A DNA stretch of 64,000 bases from Betaproteobacteria bacterium HGW-Betaproteobacteria-4 (GTDB taxonomy: Bacteria > Pseudomonadota > Gammaproteobacteria > Burkholderiales > Rhodocyclaceae): assembly GCA_002840785.1 (NCBI GenBank), contig PHCH01000008.1, forward strand, positions 1 through 64,000, in the 5' to 3' direction. Below, in pieces: positions 8,565-18,549 of this stretch; position 1 is the stretch's first letter; every line of letters begins with the position of its first letter. The notes beneath the pieces are model-generated. The model was given only the letters and a program-made list of their open reading frames with translations, was not told where the DNA came from and did no database searches. Made by a program: the position numbers and the translations under genes.

Positions 8565-9361
8565 AAGTTTTTTCGCTGAAAAGCCGGGTTGCGAGCCTTT
8601 TCCTCGGTGTGTTCTGCGCCTTCTCTGTTCAGGCACAATACGACTTCAATCCCTCGGCAACCAGCCAGTCGAATGGTGCACCTGACCCAAGCAATCGGGC
8701 CAGGATACATACCGAGCTGGGGGCGATGTATTTCCAGGCGGGAAACCCCGGGGTGGCGCTTGATGAGCTGCGCATTGCCCTGAGTGCCGACTCCAGTTAC
8801 TTCCAAGCCTATAGCGTTCGTGGCCTGGTTCGGCTTTCGCTGAAAGAATACGCCAAGGCAGAAGAGGACTTTCGTCAGGCCTTGAGCATGGCGCCCAACG
8901 ACCCCGAGGTTAATAACAACTACGGCTGGTACCTTTGCGAGACGGGCAAGGAGCGGGAGTCCATCGCCTACTTCCTCAACGCCCTGAAGAGTCCCTTGTA
9001 CGAGACGCCTGACCGTGCCTACACCAACGCCGGTACCTGCGCTTTCAAAGCGGGTGATCTCGATGGTGCCCAGAATTACCTGCTCAAGGCCTTGCAACTT
9101 TCGCGAGATGGGGCCGTGCTGGCGCGTCTGCAACTGGCCAGGATTTTTTACCAGCGTGGCAACTTTGAAGAGTCGCGAATTTATCTGACCGAGTCACTGA
9201 AAATGATGGAGCCGCCAACGGCTGATGCTCTCTGGCTCGGTCTGCGTCTTGAGCGCAAGCAGGGTAACCGGGCTGCCGAAGCAGGCTATGCCTCGCAACT
9301 GCGCGGCCGCTATCCGACATCAGCGGAGTATCAGGAATTCCTAAAGGGTAATTTTGAATGA
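8561..9361 (+). CDS. pilF: type IV pilus biogenesis TPR protein PilF/PilW
   Basis: Pilotin-like TPR protein that helps assemble the PilQ secretin in the outer membrane. The GTG at 8561 gives [19 protein letters not shown] and then VQA-QYDFN, a cleavable signal peptide. No clear lipobox Cys sits at the cleavage point, unlike classical PilF lipoproteins; the Cys in GVFCAF is a poor match. Tandem tetratricopeptide repeats follow (about residues 50-250), for example [20 protein letters not shown] and [20 protein letters not shown]. Overlaps with rlmN upstream and with the rodZ-like gene downstream (ATGA) suggest one operon. Confidence 0.88.
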   Translation: MKVFSLKSRVASLFLGVFCAFSVQAQYDFNPSATSQSNGAPDPSNRARIHTELGAMYFQAGNPGVALDELRIALSADSSYFQAYSVRGLVRLSLKEYAKAEEDFRQALSMAPNDPEVNNNYGWYLCETGKERESIAYFLNALKSPLYETPDRAYTNAGTCAFKAGDLDGAQNYLLKALQLSRDGAVLARLQLARIFYQRGNFEESRIYLTESLKMMEPPTADALWLGLRLERKQGNRAAEAGYASQLRGRYPTSAEYQEFLKGNFE

Positions 9362-10278
9362 GTGAGCAGGTGAATATCCAGGACGTTGTTGCCGAAGAGG
9401 CCGTCGTGGAAGCCGGGCCGTCGGTCGGCGAGCAATTGCGTCTGGCGCGCGAGGCGCGCGGATTGGAACTGGCGGATATCGCCCAGACCCTCAAGCTTGG
9501 CCCGCGGCAGGTCGAGTCCCTGGAGGCCGGAGACTGGAAAGGTTTGCCGGGCAATACCTTCATTCGTGGATTTGTGCGCAACTATGCGCGGCTCATCCAG
9601 ATTGATCCGACGCCGCTCATGGCGCAACTCGACGAAGTGCTCGAAAAACCGGTCAGCAGCCTTGGCGTGTCCGACATGACGCCGGCAACCATGCCGCATT
9701 CCGGCAGTGTCGGTTCCCGGCGCAGCAAATTCGTTGTCTTGATCGGCGCCGGTTCGGTCGTCCTGGCCGCATTGGTGTATTTCCTTATTCCAGGTGATCT
9801 ATCGTCTCTTCGGGAAAGCACGCAATCCCTGCTCGATTCTCTGGCCAGGGGGAACGGCGAAGCTTCCATTTCGGCGCCCGCTGCGACTGTCGCAGAACCC
9901 GTTTTCCCGCCGGGCGCAACGCCCCAACAGGTGATGAATCCGCAAGTGTTGGAGCCGATGGAAGTACAAGCTCAGCCGGCCTTGCCTTCAGCGCCAGCGG
10001 TTAACCCGGATCAGCGCGAGCCGGCAGCGACGCCGGTTGACGTGCCGCAAATGCGTTTCCTGTTTGAGAAGGACTCCTGGCTTGAAGTTCGGGATCGTGA
10101 CAACAAGGTGGTCTTTTCCCAGCGACTGACTGCCGGCACTGAGCAGGCTCTGTCCGGTCAGGGACCATTCTCGGTAACGATTGGCTATGCGCCCGGTGTC
10201 CGCGTTTATTGGCACGGTGAGGCTGTAGACCTGGTGCCGCACACGCGTGGCGATGTCGCCCGTCTGGTTCTGGAGTAA
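9358..10278 (+). CDS. rodZ: RodZ-like cytoskeletal/cell-shape protein (HTH_25, TM, DUF4115)
   Basis: Bitopic inner-membrane protein expected to link MreB filaments to the wall-elongation machinery. An Xre-like helix-turn-helix lies at about residues 22-90 (GEQLRLAREARGLELADIA, then LPGNTFIRGFVRNYARL). One membrane segment (VVLIGAGSVVLAALVYFLI) is at about residue 125. A Pro/Ala-rich linker leads to a C-terminal DUF4115-type beta domain with MRFLFEKDSWLEVRDRDNKV. The domain order and 306-residue length are those of RodZ. It sits between pilF and ispG, a conserved position in betaproteobacteria, and overlaps pilF by 4 bp. Confidence 0.9.
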   Translation: MSEQVNIQDVVAEEAVVEAGPSVGEQLRLAREARGLELADIAQTLKLGPRQVESLEAGDWKGLPGNTFIRGFVRNYARLIQIDPTPLMAQLDEVLEKPVSSLGVSDMTPATMPHSGSVGSRRSKFVVLIGAGSVVLAALVYFLIPGDLSSLRESTQSLLDSLARGNGEASISAPAATVAEPVFPPGATPQQVMNPQVLEPMEVQAQPALPSAPAVNPDQREPAATPVDVPQMRFLFEKDSWLEVRDRDNKVVFSQRLTAGTEQALSGQGPFSVTIGYAPGVRVYWHGEAVDLVPHTRGDVARLVLE

Positions 10279-10281
10279 GTC

Positions 10282-11511
10282 GTGAGCGCAGTTGCCAAAC
10301 GCCGGACCCGCTCCTGTTTCGTCGGGCATGTGAAGCTGGGGGGCGATGCCCCGACGGTTATCCAGTCGATGACCAACACCGATACTGCCGACTACCTGGC
10401 CACAGCCCTGCAAACGGCTGAGCTGGCTCGGGCTGGTTCAGAGTTGGTGCGCATCACGGTGAATTCGCCGGAGGCCGCTGCCGCCGTACCGAAAATCCGC
10501 GAGCACCTCGACCGGATGAACTGCAATGTGCCGCTGATAGGTGATTTTCACTACAACGGCCATCGTCTGCTGACCGAACATCCTGCCTGCGCCGAGGCAC
10601 TGGCCAAGTACCGGATCAATCCGGGCAATGTCGGTTTCGGCAAGAAGAAGGACGAGCAGTTCGCCCAAATGGTCGAACTGGCCTGCAAGTACGATAAGCC
10701 GGTGCGCATCGGCGTCAATTGGGGCAGCCTCGATCAGGAATTGCTGGCTCGAATAATGGACGAAAATTCCGGTCGACCGCAGCCTTTGGATGCGACCGAG
10801 ATCATGCGCCACGCGATGGTTACCTCGGCGCTCGAGTCCGCCGCCAAGGCCGAGGAAGTTGGCCTTGACGGAGCCAAGATCATCCTGTCCTGCAAGGTCT
10901 CCAGCGTTCAGGATCTGATCGCCATTTATCGCGAGCTTTCGAGGCGCGCCGACTACGCGCTGCACCTCGGTTTGACCGAGGCGGGCATGGGGTCGAAGGG
11001 AATCGTCGCGTCGACCGCTGCGCTGTCCGTTTTGTTGCAGGAAGGCATCGGCGACACCATTCGCATTTCGCTGACCCCGGAGCCAGGTGGCTCGCGCACG
11101 CAGGAAGTCATCGTTGGTCAGGAGATCCTGCAAACGATGGGCCTGCGCGCCTTTACCCCGATGGTTGCGGCGTGTCCCGGCTGCGGACGGACGACCAGCA
11201 CCCTGTTTCAGGAACTGGCCGGTGAGGTGCAGGATTTCGTGCGCGCCAAGATGCCGGAATGGAAGCTACGCTACGACGGCGCGGAGAACATGACGCTGGC
11301 CGTCATGGGCTGTATCGTCAATGGCCCCGGCGAATCGAAGCACGCCAATATCGGTATTTCCCTGCCGGGGACCGGTGAGGCGCCATCGGCGCCAGTTTAC
11401 GAGGATGGCCAGAAGACCGTCACCCTCAAGGGCGAGAACATTGCCAACGAATTCAAGCAAATCATCGAGCGCTATGTCGAGCGCACTTACACCAAGAAAC
11501 TGAAGTCATGA
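10282..11511 (+). CDS. ispG: 4-hydroxy-3-methylbut-2-enyl diphosphate synthase
   Basis: Penultimate enzyme of the MEP isoprenoid pathway, a [4Fe-4S] protein converting MEcPP to HMBPP. A TIM-barrel domain fills most of the 409 residues ([15 protein letters not shown] near the N-terminus and [10 protein letters not shown] at about residue 145). The cluster ligands appear in [13 protein letters not shown] (two Cys) and [19 protein letters not shown] (third Cys plus the conserved Glu). The start is a GTG three bases after the rodZ stop. It overlaps hisS by 4 bp. Complete by length and motifs. Confidence 0.97.
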   Translation: MSAVAKRRTRSCFVGHVKLGGDAPTVIQSMTNTDTADYLATALQTAELARAGSELVRITVNSPEAAAAVPKIREHLDRMNCNVPLIGDFHYNGHRLLTEHPACAEALAKYRINPGNVGFGKKKDEQFAQMVELACKYDKPVRIGVNWGSLDQELLARIMDENSGRPQPLDATEIMRHAMVTSALESAAKAEEVGLDGAKIILSCKVSSVQDLIAIYRELSRRADYALHLGLTEAGMGSKGIVASTAALSVLLQEGIGDTIRISLTPEPGGSRTQEVIVGQEILQTMGLRAFTPMVAACPGCGRTTSTLFQELAGEVQDFVRAKMPEWKLRYDGAENMTLAVMGCIVNGPGESKHANIGISLPGTGEAPSAPVYEDGQKTVTLKGENIANEFKQIIERYVERTYTKKLKS

Positions 11512-12797
11512 GTCAAACCTTGCAAGCCGTCCGCGGGATGAACGACATCCTGCCTGACGAAGCCGCGTTCTGGGAGCTGTTCGAAGACACCATCCGGTCG
11601 TGGCTGAAAGGCTACGGCTATCGCCCGATCCGCATGCCCATTGTCGAGCCGACGCCGCTTTTCAAGCGCGCCATCGGCGAAGTTACCGACATCGTCGAAA
11701 AGGAAATGTATTCCTTCATAGACGGCCTCAATGGCGAAGCACTGACCCTGCGCCCGGAGGGCACGGCCGGTTGCGTGCGTGCCGTCATCGAACACAATCT
11801 GGCTGCCCGCCAGACCCAGCGTCTTTACTACATTGGCCAGATGTTCCGCCATGAACGTCCGCAAAAGGGGCGTTACCGCCAGTTTCATCAGGTCGGTGTC
11901 GAATCCTTCGGTATGACCGGCCCGGATATCGATGCCGAAATGATCCTCATGGGCGCTCGCCTGTGGAACGACCTCGGGTTGGACGGCATAGAGCTGCAAC
12001 TCAACAGCCTTGGCCAGCCGGCCGAGCGTGCCCAGCATCGGGCAGCCTTGGTTACCTATTTCGAGGAAAACGCCGAGTTGCTTGACGAGGATTCCAGGCG
12101 TCGTCTGCGTACCAACCCGCTGCGCATTCTCGATACGAAGAATCCGGCTATGCAGGATCTGTGCGCTGGTGCCCCGAAGTTGATCGACTACCTCGGTGCC
12201 GAGTCGCTGGCCCACTTCGAAGGCGTCCAGCGCGTTTTGCGCGATGCCGGAATACCCTTCAAGATCAATCCGCGCCTGGTCCGTGGTCTGGACTATTACA
12301 ATCTCACCGTTTTTGAGTGGGTGACGGACAAGCTGGGAGCCCAAGGCACGGTCTGTGCCGGCGGTCGTTACGATGGTCTGGTCGAGCAGCTCGGCGGCAA
12401 GCCGACGCCAGCCTGCGGTTTTGCCATGGGCGTCGAGCGTTTGATTGCCTTGATCAAGGATTCGGGTGGTGAGCCGGCCGCACCGGTGCCCGATGTCTAT
12501 CTTGTGCATCAGGGGGAAGAAGCGGCTCGCCTTGCCTTCCGCGTCGCCGAAGGCCTGCGCGATCAGGGCATTGATGTGCTCCAGCACTGCGGTGGTGGCA
12601 GTTTCAAGTCGCAGATGAAGAAGGCCGATGGCAGCGGTGCGATCTTTGCCGTGATTATTGGCGATGACGAAGCGTCGACCGGCGAGGTCCAATTGAAGTC
12701 GCTGCGTCAGCCCGGCATCGAACAACGTAAACTGAAAGTCGATGAGTTGGCCGAGGCCATCATCGACCAAATTATTGATTCGGACGAAGAGGATTAA
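11508..12797 (+). CDS. hisS: histidyl-tRNA synthetase
   Basis: Class II aminoacyl-tRNA synthetase charging tRNA-His. Motif 1 lies in the first 90 residues ([17 protein letters not shown], then [14 protein letters not shown]) and motif 2 in [19 protein letters not shown]. The His-specific signatures [15 protein letters not shown] and [14 protein letters not shown] are present. A C-terminal anticodon-binding domain starts at about residue 325 (PDVYLVHQG). The 429-residue length is normal. It overlaps ispG by 4 bp and is followed after 5 bp by yfgM. Confidence 0.98.
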   Translation: MSQTLQAVRGMNDILPDEAAFWELFEDTIRSWLKGYGYRPIRMPIVEPTPLFKRAIGEVTDIVEKEMYSFIDGLNGEALTLRPEGTAGCVRAVIEHNLAARQTQRLYYIGQMFRHERPQKGRYRQFHQVGVESFGMTGPDIDAEMILMGARLWNDLGLDGIELQLNSLGQPAERAQHRAALVTYFEENAELLDEDSRRRLRTNPLRILDTKNPAMQDLCAGAPKLIDYLGAESLAHFEGVQRVLRDAGIPFKINPRLVRGLDYYNLTVFEWVTDKLGAQGTVCAGGRYDGLVEQLGGKPTPACGFAMGVERLIALIKDSGGEPAAPVPDVYLVHQGEEAARLAFRVAEGLRDQGIDVLQHCGGGSFKSQMKKADGSGAIFAVIIGDDEASTGEVQLKSLRQPGIEQRKLKVDELAEAIIDQIIDSDEED

Positions 12798-12802
12798 GCA
12801 GC

Positions 12803-13441
12803 ATGGCGCATTACGACCTCGAAGAGCAGGAACAGATTGATACCCTGAAGACCTGGTGGAAAATGTATGGCAACCTCGTGACGAGCGTGGTCGTTGCAGC
12901 CTCACTGGGGGTGGTCGGCTGGCAGGGCTGGAACTGGTATCAGCGCGGGCAGACAACCAAGGCTGCAGCCATTTATGCCGTGCTGGAGCAGGCGGCTGCG
13001 ATTGGTGATGCTCAGAAGGTCAAGTCAGCTGCCGGCGAGCTGGCCGAGAAATTTGGTGGCACCAGCTACGCGTCTCTTGGCGCTCTGCTGGCTGGCAAGC
13101 AGTCATTCGAAGGGGGCGACCTCAAGACTGCCAAGTCGCAATTCGGCTGGGTGGCGGAAAACGGCGAGGACGAGATCAGGGACTTGGCGCGTCTGCGCCT
13201 GGTAGCGGTCCATATCGACGAGCAAGCATACGAAGAAGCGCTGAAACAGCTTGATGCTGCCCATGCACCGGCTTTTGACGTGCGTTTTCAGGAGCTGAAA
13301 GGTGATGTTTTTGCTGCTCAGGGCAAAAAGCCCGAAGCGCGTTCGGCCTACAAGGCAGCCCTGGAAAAGATGACCGGCAAGCAGGGGGCGGGCCGCGAAC
13401 TGCTTCAACAGAAGCTCGATAACTTGGGTGAGGCTGTCTGA
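12803..13441 (+). CDS. yfgM: YfgM-like membrane-anchored TPR protein
   Basis: Inner-membrane protein with one N-terminal anchor and a periplasmic TPR-like domain; E. coli YfgM is an ancillary factor of the SecYEG translocon linked to periplasmic chaperones. The 212 residues start with the conserved YDLEEQEQIDTLKTWWKMYG, then a membrane segment (VTSVVVAASLGVVGWQGW), then alpha-helical repeats ending RELLQQKLDNLGEAV. Position between hisS and bamB is the conserved genomic location. Its stop codon overlaps the bamB start. Confidence 0.92.
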   Translation: MAHYDLEEQEQIDTLKTWWKMYGNLVTSVVVAASLGVVGWQGWNWYQRGQTTKAAAIYAVLEQAAAIGDAQKVKSAAGELAEKFGGTSYASLGALLAGKQSFEGGDLKTAKSQFGWVAENGEDEIRDLARLRLVAVHIDEQAYEEALKQLDAAHAPAFDVRFQELKGDVFAAQGKKPEARSAYKAALEKMTGKQGAGRELLQQKLDNLGEAV

Positions 13442-14601
13442 TGTCACGTCAACTTGCCGCCCTTCTTCTCGCCTCCGGCCTGTTTCTGGGAGGTTGTGCG
13501 ACGGTCTCCGATGCGATTGACTCGATCAATCCTTTTGCCAGTGCCGGACCCAAAATGGCTCCATTGGGGCAGCTGACTCCGACAGCCGAGGTCAAGACAG
13601 CATGGTCGGCCAGTGTCGGCAAGGCTGGAGATTACACCTTCGCCCCGGCCGTGGTAGGAAATGCTGTCTATGTGGCGAGCCGTAACGGGATGCTTGCCCG
13701 CCTCGAGGATGGCAAGGTCATCTGGAAAGTCGAGGTTGGTCAGCCGCTCTCGGCTGGGGTAGGGGCGAGCCGCAGCCTGATCGCTGTAGGTACCTCAAAA
13801 GGTGATGTGCTCGCGTTTGCAGCCGATGATGGCAAGGTTCTCTGGCAGTCCAAGGTCTCCAGCGAGGTGCTGGCGGCGCCGGTCGTCGGCGATGCTGGCG
13901 TCGCAGTGAAGAGCGGTGACAACCGGATTCATTTGCTTGATGCTGGGGATGGCGGGCGCAAATGGGTTTACCAACGGTCTACGCCTTCATTATCCGTGCG
14001 CAGTGCCGGTTCGCCAGTGTTTGCCGACCGCTATCTCTTTGTCGGATACCCCGGCGGCAAGCTCGTGGCGCTGGCGATACAAAATGGTGCGCCGGTCTGG
14101 GAAGGGGCTGTTGCCTTGCCCAAGGGAGCAACCGAACTTGACCGGGTGGCAGATATTGTTGCGCCACCCGTGATAGATGGCACTCTGATCTGTGCTGTCG
14201 CTTTCCAGGGGCGCGTTGCCTGCTTTGACATGGGGCAGGGCGGGGCGTTGGTCTGGTCGCGTGATTTGTCGTCAGTGGCCGGCTTGGTCATGGATAGCCG
14301 CTACCTGTTCGTTGCAGATGACAAGGGCGTTGTCCATGCGCTCGACCGTCAGTCCGGCAGCAGCCTGTGGAAGCAGGATAAACTCAAAAATCGTCGCCTC
14401 TCGGCCCCCGTTGTACAACGGGGATTGGTTGCCGTGGCCGATGCTGAGGGCATTGTTCACTTCCTTTCACGTGATGATGGCAGCTTTGCTGCACGTCAAA
14501 AAACCGATGGTACACCGGTTCGTGCACCACTTCAGATGCTCGGTAATGCTGTTCTGGTGCAAACCACCGGTGGTAGCGTTAGCGCAATCGAGGCTCAATG
14601 A
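13441..14601 (+). CDS. bamB: outer-membrane assembly lipoprotein BamB
   Basis: Beta-propeller lipoprotein of the BAM complex that folds outer-membrane proteins. The lipobox LFLGGCATV places the acylated Cys at about residue 19. The remaining residues form PQQ-like propeller blades with repeated patterns such as [32 protein letters not shown] and [17 protein letters not shown]. The family motif [20 protein letters not shown] is clear. At 386 residues it is full length. It overlaps der by 4 bp. Confidence 0.96.
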   Translation: MSRQLAALLLASGLFLGGCATVSDAIDSINPFASAGPKMAPLGQLTPTAEVKTAWSASVGKAGDYTFAPAVVGNAVYVASRNGMLARLEDGKVIWKVEVGQPLSAGVGASRSLIAVGTSKGDVLAFAADDGKVLWQSKVSSEVLAAPVVGDAGVAVKSGDNRIHLLDAGDGGRKWVYQRSTPSLSVRSAGSPVFADRYLFVGYPGGKLVALAIQNGAPVWEGAVALPKGATELDRVADIVAPPVIDGTLICAVAFQGRVACFDMGQGGALVWSRDLSSVAGLVMDSRYLFVADDKGVVHALDRQSGSSLWKQDKLKNRRLSAPVVQRGLVAVADAEGIVHFLSRDDGSFAARQKTDGTPVRAPLQMLGNAVLVQTTGGSVSAIEAQ

Positions 14602-15929
14602 AACCTACGCTCGTTCTGGTTGGCCGGCCCAATGTCGGGAAATCCACACTTTTCAATCGCCTGACCAAGTCACGTGATGCCATCGTTGCCGATCTGCCTG
14701 GTCTGACGCGTGATCGTCACTATGGCCATGGAAAACTTGGCAAAAAGCCCCATCTGGTAGTCGATACAGGCGGTTTCGAGCCACTGGTCAAGGAGGGGAT
14801 TCTCCATGAAATGGCACGTCAGACCGAGCAGGCGATTGCCGAAGCCGACGCCATTATTTTTGTGGTCGATGGCCGTACCGGTCTGACGCCGCACGACAAG
14901 GAAATTGCCAACAAGCTGCGTCGTGTCGATTGTCCTGTGATTGTTGCGGTCAACAAGGCCGAAGGCATGAATACCGGGATGGTCGAGGCTGAATTTCATG
15001 AGCTTGGCCTTGGCGAACCCAATGCAATTTCGGCTGCCCATGGCGAGGGTGTGCGTGGCTTGGTCGAGTTGGCACTCGAAGATTTTCCCGAGCCTGAGGA
15101 CGATGAGTGGCATTCGGATGCCATCCGCGTTGCGATTGTCGGCCGTCCCAATGTCGGCAAGTCCACTCTGATCAATACTGTGCTTGGTGAGGAAAGAGTC
15201 ATTGCCTTTGATGCACCGGGGACAACCCGTGACTCGATTGAGATCGATTTCGAAAAAGCTGGCCGCAAGTACGTGCTCATTGACACGGCTGGCATGCGCA
15301 AGCGCGGCAAGGTGTTTGAATCGATCGAGAAATTCTCGGTAGTCAAGACGCTGCAAGCCATCGAGGACGCCAATGTCGTCATCCTGATGGTTGACGCGCA
15401 GGCAGACGTGTCAGACCAGGACGCGCATATCGCCGACTTCATCGTTCAGTCCGGTAAGGCGCTGGTTGTTGCGGTCAACAAATGGGATGGCCTCGATTCT
15501 TACGTTCGTGAGCAGACACGCCAGATATTGCAACGCAAGCTGCAGTTTCTCAGTTTTGCCAAGTTTCATTTCATTTCGGCCCGCGACAACATCGGTTTGG
15601 AATCATTGTTCCGTTCTGTTGACTCCGCCTACGCGGCAGCCATGGCCAAGATGACCACCCCGCGCCTGACCCGTGTACTGATCGATGCCGTCGCCAAGCA
15701 GGCGCCGGCCAAGCATGGCTTGTTTCGTCCCAAGCCGCGCTATGCTCACCAGGGCGGATCAAATCCGCCGATCATCGTTATCCATGGCAATGCGGTTGAC
15801 AAGATGACCGACAGCTATCGACGCTTCCTTGAACACACATTCCGTGAAGCCTTCAAATTGCAGGGAACGCCTTTGCGCATCCAGTGTGTTTCCGGGAAAA
15901 ATCCGTTTGCTGACAAAGACAAGAAATAA
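14598..15929 (+). CDS. der: ribosome-associated GTPase Der (EngA)
   Basis: Essential GTPase for 50S ribosomal subunit maturation, with two tandem G domains. Domain 1 has [14 protein letters not shown] and DLPGLTRDR, the switch DTGGFEPL and VNKAEG. Domain 2 (from about residue 175) has [38 protein letters not shown] and [11 protein letters not shown]-like C-terminal domain follows from about residue 350. The 443-residue length is normal. hfq, here broken, is the next gene in the usual der-hfq-hflX order. Confidence 0.98.
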   Translation: MKPTLVLVGRPNVGKSTLFNRLTKSRDAIVADLPGLTRDRHYGHGKLGKKPHLVVDTGGFEPLVKEGILHEMARQTEQAIAEADAIIFVVDGRTGLTPHDKEIANKLRRVDCPVIVAVNKAEGMNTGMVEAEFHELGLGEPNAISAAHGEGVRGLVELALEDFPEPEDDEWHSDAIRVAIVGRPNVGKSTLINTVLGEERVIAFDAPGTTRDSIEIDFEKAGRKYVLIDTAGMRKRGKVFESIEKFSVVKTLQAIEDANVVILMVDAQADVSDQDAHIADFIVQSGKALVVAVNKWDGLDSYVREQTRQILQRKLQFLSFAKFHFISARDNIGLESLFRSVDSAYAAAMAKMTTPRLTRVLIDAVAKQAPAKHGLFRPKPRYAHQGGSNPPIIVIHGNAVDKMTDSYRRFLEHTFREAFKLQGTPLRIQCVSGKNPFADKDKK

Positions 15930-16005
15930 TCTGCAAAATCTTTGGCAGCACTTTATAAATTTGGGTACATTAGGACCCTCATAACAATTACATGGAGTCC
16001 ACACC

Positions 16006-16087
16006 ATGAGTGGTCTACAAACATGCCATCTCAACGGTGGTCCCGGCGCGCCCGGTTAACCTCCAGCAGGAACAGGCAGCGGAATAA
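16006..16087 (+). pseudogene. hfq: hfq remnant: start and 3' end present, centre missing
   Basis: Hfq is the RNA chaperone that pairs small RNAs with mRNAs. Here ATGAGT at 16006, with a GGAG ribosome site, is followed at once by codons for VYKHAISTVVPARPVNLQQEQ and a TAA at 16085. Those residues are the Sm2 motif and tail of Hfq. Residues from about 3 to 52 (the Sm1 region and the YLVNGIKLQG core) are absent, about 150 bp. The first and last parts are in different frames, so only a 17-residue nonsense peptide would be made from the ATG. Position between der and hflX confirms identity. Assembly error is likely, because the junction is clean and both ends are unmutated. Confidence 0.9.
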
Positions 16088-16150
16088 TCGACTCCCGCCC
16101 AGCGACCGGCCTCGATGGCGGGTTCGCGTACATCTTTCCCGGAAATCCTC

Positions 16151-17305
16151 ATGACTGAACGACCTGCCGCCGGTGAACGTGCGGTGGTTGTTCAGCTTGA
16201 TTTTGGTCAGCCTGATCTTGAAGACAGGTTGGGCGAGGTTCGTTTGCTGGCAACGTCGGCAGGAGCTGTTGTCGTCGGCGAAGTTTTTGGCCGGCGCCAG
16301 AGTCCTGACCCCAAGACCTTTGTCGGCAAGGGCAAGGTCGATGAGATCGCGGCAATGGTTTCGGCTGGAGAAGCTGATCTGGTTATTTTCAACCACGAGC
16401 TTTCACCGGCGCAGGAACGTAATCTTGAGCGAACCCTCAAATGTCGGGTGATCGATCGGACCAGTCTGATTCTCGATATATTTGCCCTGCGCGCTTCAAG
16501 TGCGGAGGGCAAGTTGCAGGTTGAACTGGCTCAGCTCGAACATTTGTCGACGCGATTGGTTCGTGGTTGGACCCACCTCGAGCGGCAACGCGGCGGTATC
16601 GGCATGCGCGGTCCGGGTGAGAAGCAGTTGGAAACCGACCGCCGTCTCCTCGGTAATCGCGTCAAGCTACTGAAAGACCGGCTTGCGAAACTCTCGCGGC
16701 AACGCGGTGTTCAGCGCAAGGCGCGGATGCGTGGTGATGTCTTGAATGTTTCGCTGGTCGGCTATACCAATGCCGGAAAATCAACCTTATTCAATGCACT
16801 GACGCACGCCGGCGTTTTTGCTGCCGATCAATTGTTTGCCACACTCGACACGACTTCCCGCAAACTATGGGTCGAAGGAGCCGGAAATATCGTGATTTCC
16901 GATACCGTTGGCTTCATTCGTGATCTGCCTCACTCCTTGGTTGACGCTTTTCATGCAACGCTGGAAGTGGCAACTCATGCTGATCTGCTGTTGCATGTCG
17001 TAGATAGTGCAAGTCATGCTCGCGATGAACAGATCAGCGAAGTTGACAAGGTGCTCAGGGAAATTGGCGCTGACCGAGTCAGGCAATTGATCGTCTGGAA
17101 CAAGATAGATCTGACCGAAGCCCTGCCGGGCGTCGAGCGGAGTGAGTATGGTAATATCGCGCGCGTTCGAGTCAGTGCGCGCACTGGTGAGGGATTGGAT
17201 TTGCTGCGCCAATCCTTGGCCGAATATGCCCGAGCCAAAGCTGAAGCCCGTCAGAAGGCGATTGCCGAGGCTGAATATGAAGCACAACACGATTACATCA
17301 ACTGA
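16151..17305 (+). CDS. hflX: ribosome-rescue GTPase HflX
   Basis: GTPase that binds the 50S subunit and splits stalled ribosomes. The N-terminal HflX domain (about residues 20-180) includes DPKTFVGKGKVDEI, NHELSPAQERNLE and GERGGIGMRGPGEKQLE-like text (RGGIGMRGPGEKQLETDRR). The G domain has GYTNAGKSTLFNALTHAG, DTVGFIRDLPHSLV and NKIDLTE. The ATG at 16151 (MTERPAAGER) is preferred; upstream in-frame codons belong to the hfq-hflX spacer. At 384 residues it is full length. It lies between hfq and hflK as usual. Confidence 0.96.
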   Translation: MTERPAAGERAVVVQLDFGQPDLEDRLGEVRLLATSAGAVVVGEVFGRRQSPDPKTFVGKGKVDEIAAMVSAGEADLVIFNHELSPAQERNLERTLKCRVIDRTSLILDIFALRASSAEGKLQVELAQLEHLSTRLVRGWTHLERQRGGIGMRGPGEKQLETDRRLLGNRVKLLKDRLAKLSRQRGVQRKARMRGDVLNVSLVGYTNAGKSTLFNALTHAGVFAADQLFATLDTTSRKLWVEGAGNIVISDTVGFIRDLPHSLVDAFHATLEVATHADLLLHVVDSASHARDEQISEVDKVLREIGADRVRQLIVWNKIDLTEALPGVERSEYGNIARVRVSARTGEGLDLLRQSLAEYARAKAEARQKAIAEAEYEAQHDYIN

Positions 17306-17341
17306 ATCCCGACACCCATGATTCCGACCCTAGGTATTTTT

Positions 17342-18549
17342 ATGTCAATCAACGACCCGCAGTGGGCAAACTGACCGGAATGTTCGGAAAAAAAGGCGGC
17401 GGTGGCGGTAATGGCGGCGGTGATGGTCCGCGTATGCCGAACATCGACTTCAATCCGAAATTCGTCGGCGGTGGAGTTGGTTTGTTGATCGGGTTGGTGG
17501 CTGTGGTATGGCTAGCTTCCGGTTTTTACATCGTAGATGCCTCTCAGCGTGGCCTTGTCCTCCAGTTTGGCAGCTTCAAGGAGGCTACTGAGCCTGGCCT
17601 GCGCTGGCGTTTGCCTGCCCCGATCCAGTCTCACGAACTGGTCAATCTGACAGGTGTGCGTACCATCGAAATCGGCTATCGGGGCACTGAGCGCAACAAG
17701 GTGCTCAAGGAAGCGTTGATGCTCACCGATGACGAGAACATCGTCAATATCCAGTTCGCCGTTCAGTACATCCTGAAGGATCCGGTCGAATATCTATTCA
17801 ACAACCGTTATCCGGACGAAGCGGTGATGGGGGCAGCAGAGTCGGCTGTTCGCGAAATCGTCGGCAAGAGCAAGATGAACTTTGTGCTCTACGAAGGCCG
17901 CGAGCAGATCGCTACCGAGGCGGCTGAACTGATGCAGGGCATCCTCGATCGCTACAAGAGCGGCATCCTGATTTCCAAGGTGACCATGCAGAATGCCCAA
18001 CCGCCCGAACAGGTGCAGGCTGCTTTCGACGACGCGGTGAAGGCCGGACAGGATCGTGAACGGCAGAAAAATGAAGGTCAGGCCTACGCCAACGATGTGA
18101 TCCCGAAGGCCAAGGGTACAGCAGCGCGCCTGTTGGAAGAGGCCAATGGTTACAAGCAGCGCGTCATTTCGTCGGCGGATGGTGAAGCTTCGCGCTTCAA
18201 GCAGGTGCTCACCGAGTACGCAAAGGCCCCCGAAGTTACACGCCAGCGTATGTACCTTGAAACCATGCAACAAATTTACGCCAATACCAGCAAGGTCATG
18301 GTTGACGCCAAGGGACAGGGCAACCTGCTTTATCTGCCCCTCGACAAGTTGATGCAGTCGGCTGGCGGGGTGCCTGCCATGCAGGCAGCGCCGGAGGCTT
18401 CGCTTGCTCCATCGTCGGCAAGGGCTTCTGCGCCTCTGTCTTCAAACGCGCCACCGCAAGTGGAAGGCGCGCTGAATGTCGGTGGCGGTTCGTATTCTTC
18501 AAGTTCGCGCGATGGTTCGCTGCGTTCGCGTGATCGGGAGGTGCGTTGA
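17342..18549 (+). pseudogene. hflK: hflK with a frameshifting deletion near the 5' end
   Basis: HflK forms with HflC the SPFH-domain membrane complex that modulates FtsH proteolysis. The native start ATG at 17342 encodes MSINDPQWAN and then hits TGA. The text resumes in another frame with LTGMFGKKGGGGG, the known end of the N-terminal cytosolic region. About 20-25 codons (usually Gly-rich followed by PPDLxxLWRDFNxK) are missing. The remainder is complete: a membrane segment GVGLLIGLVAVVWLASGFYI, the SPFH domain, and a Ser-rich tail. An internal GTG at 17362 could give a 395-residue product lacking the first ~30 residues, but no ribosome site precedes it. Its stop overlaps the hflC start (TGATG). 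Confidence 0.85.

Noticed and set aside
11487-12956. 489-codon antisense open frame opposite hisS
   Set aside because: Shadow of hisS; no plausible start site or domain content.
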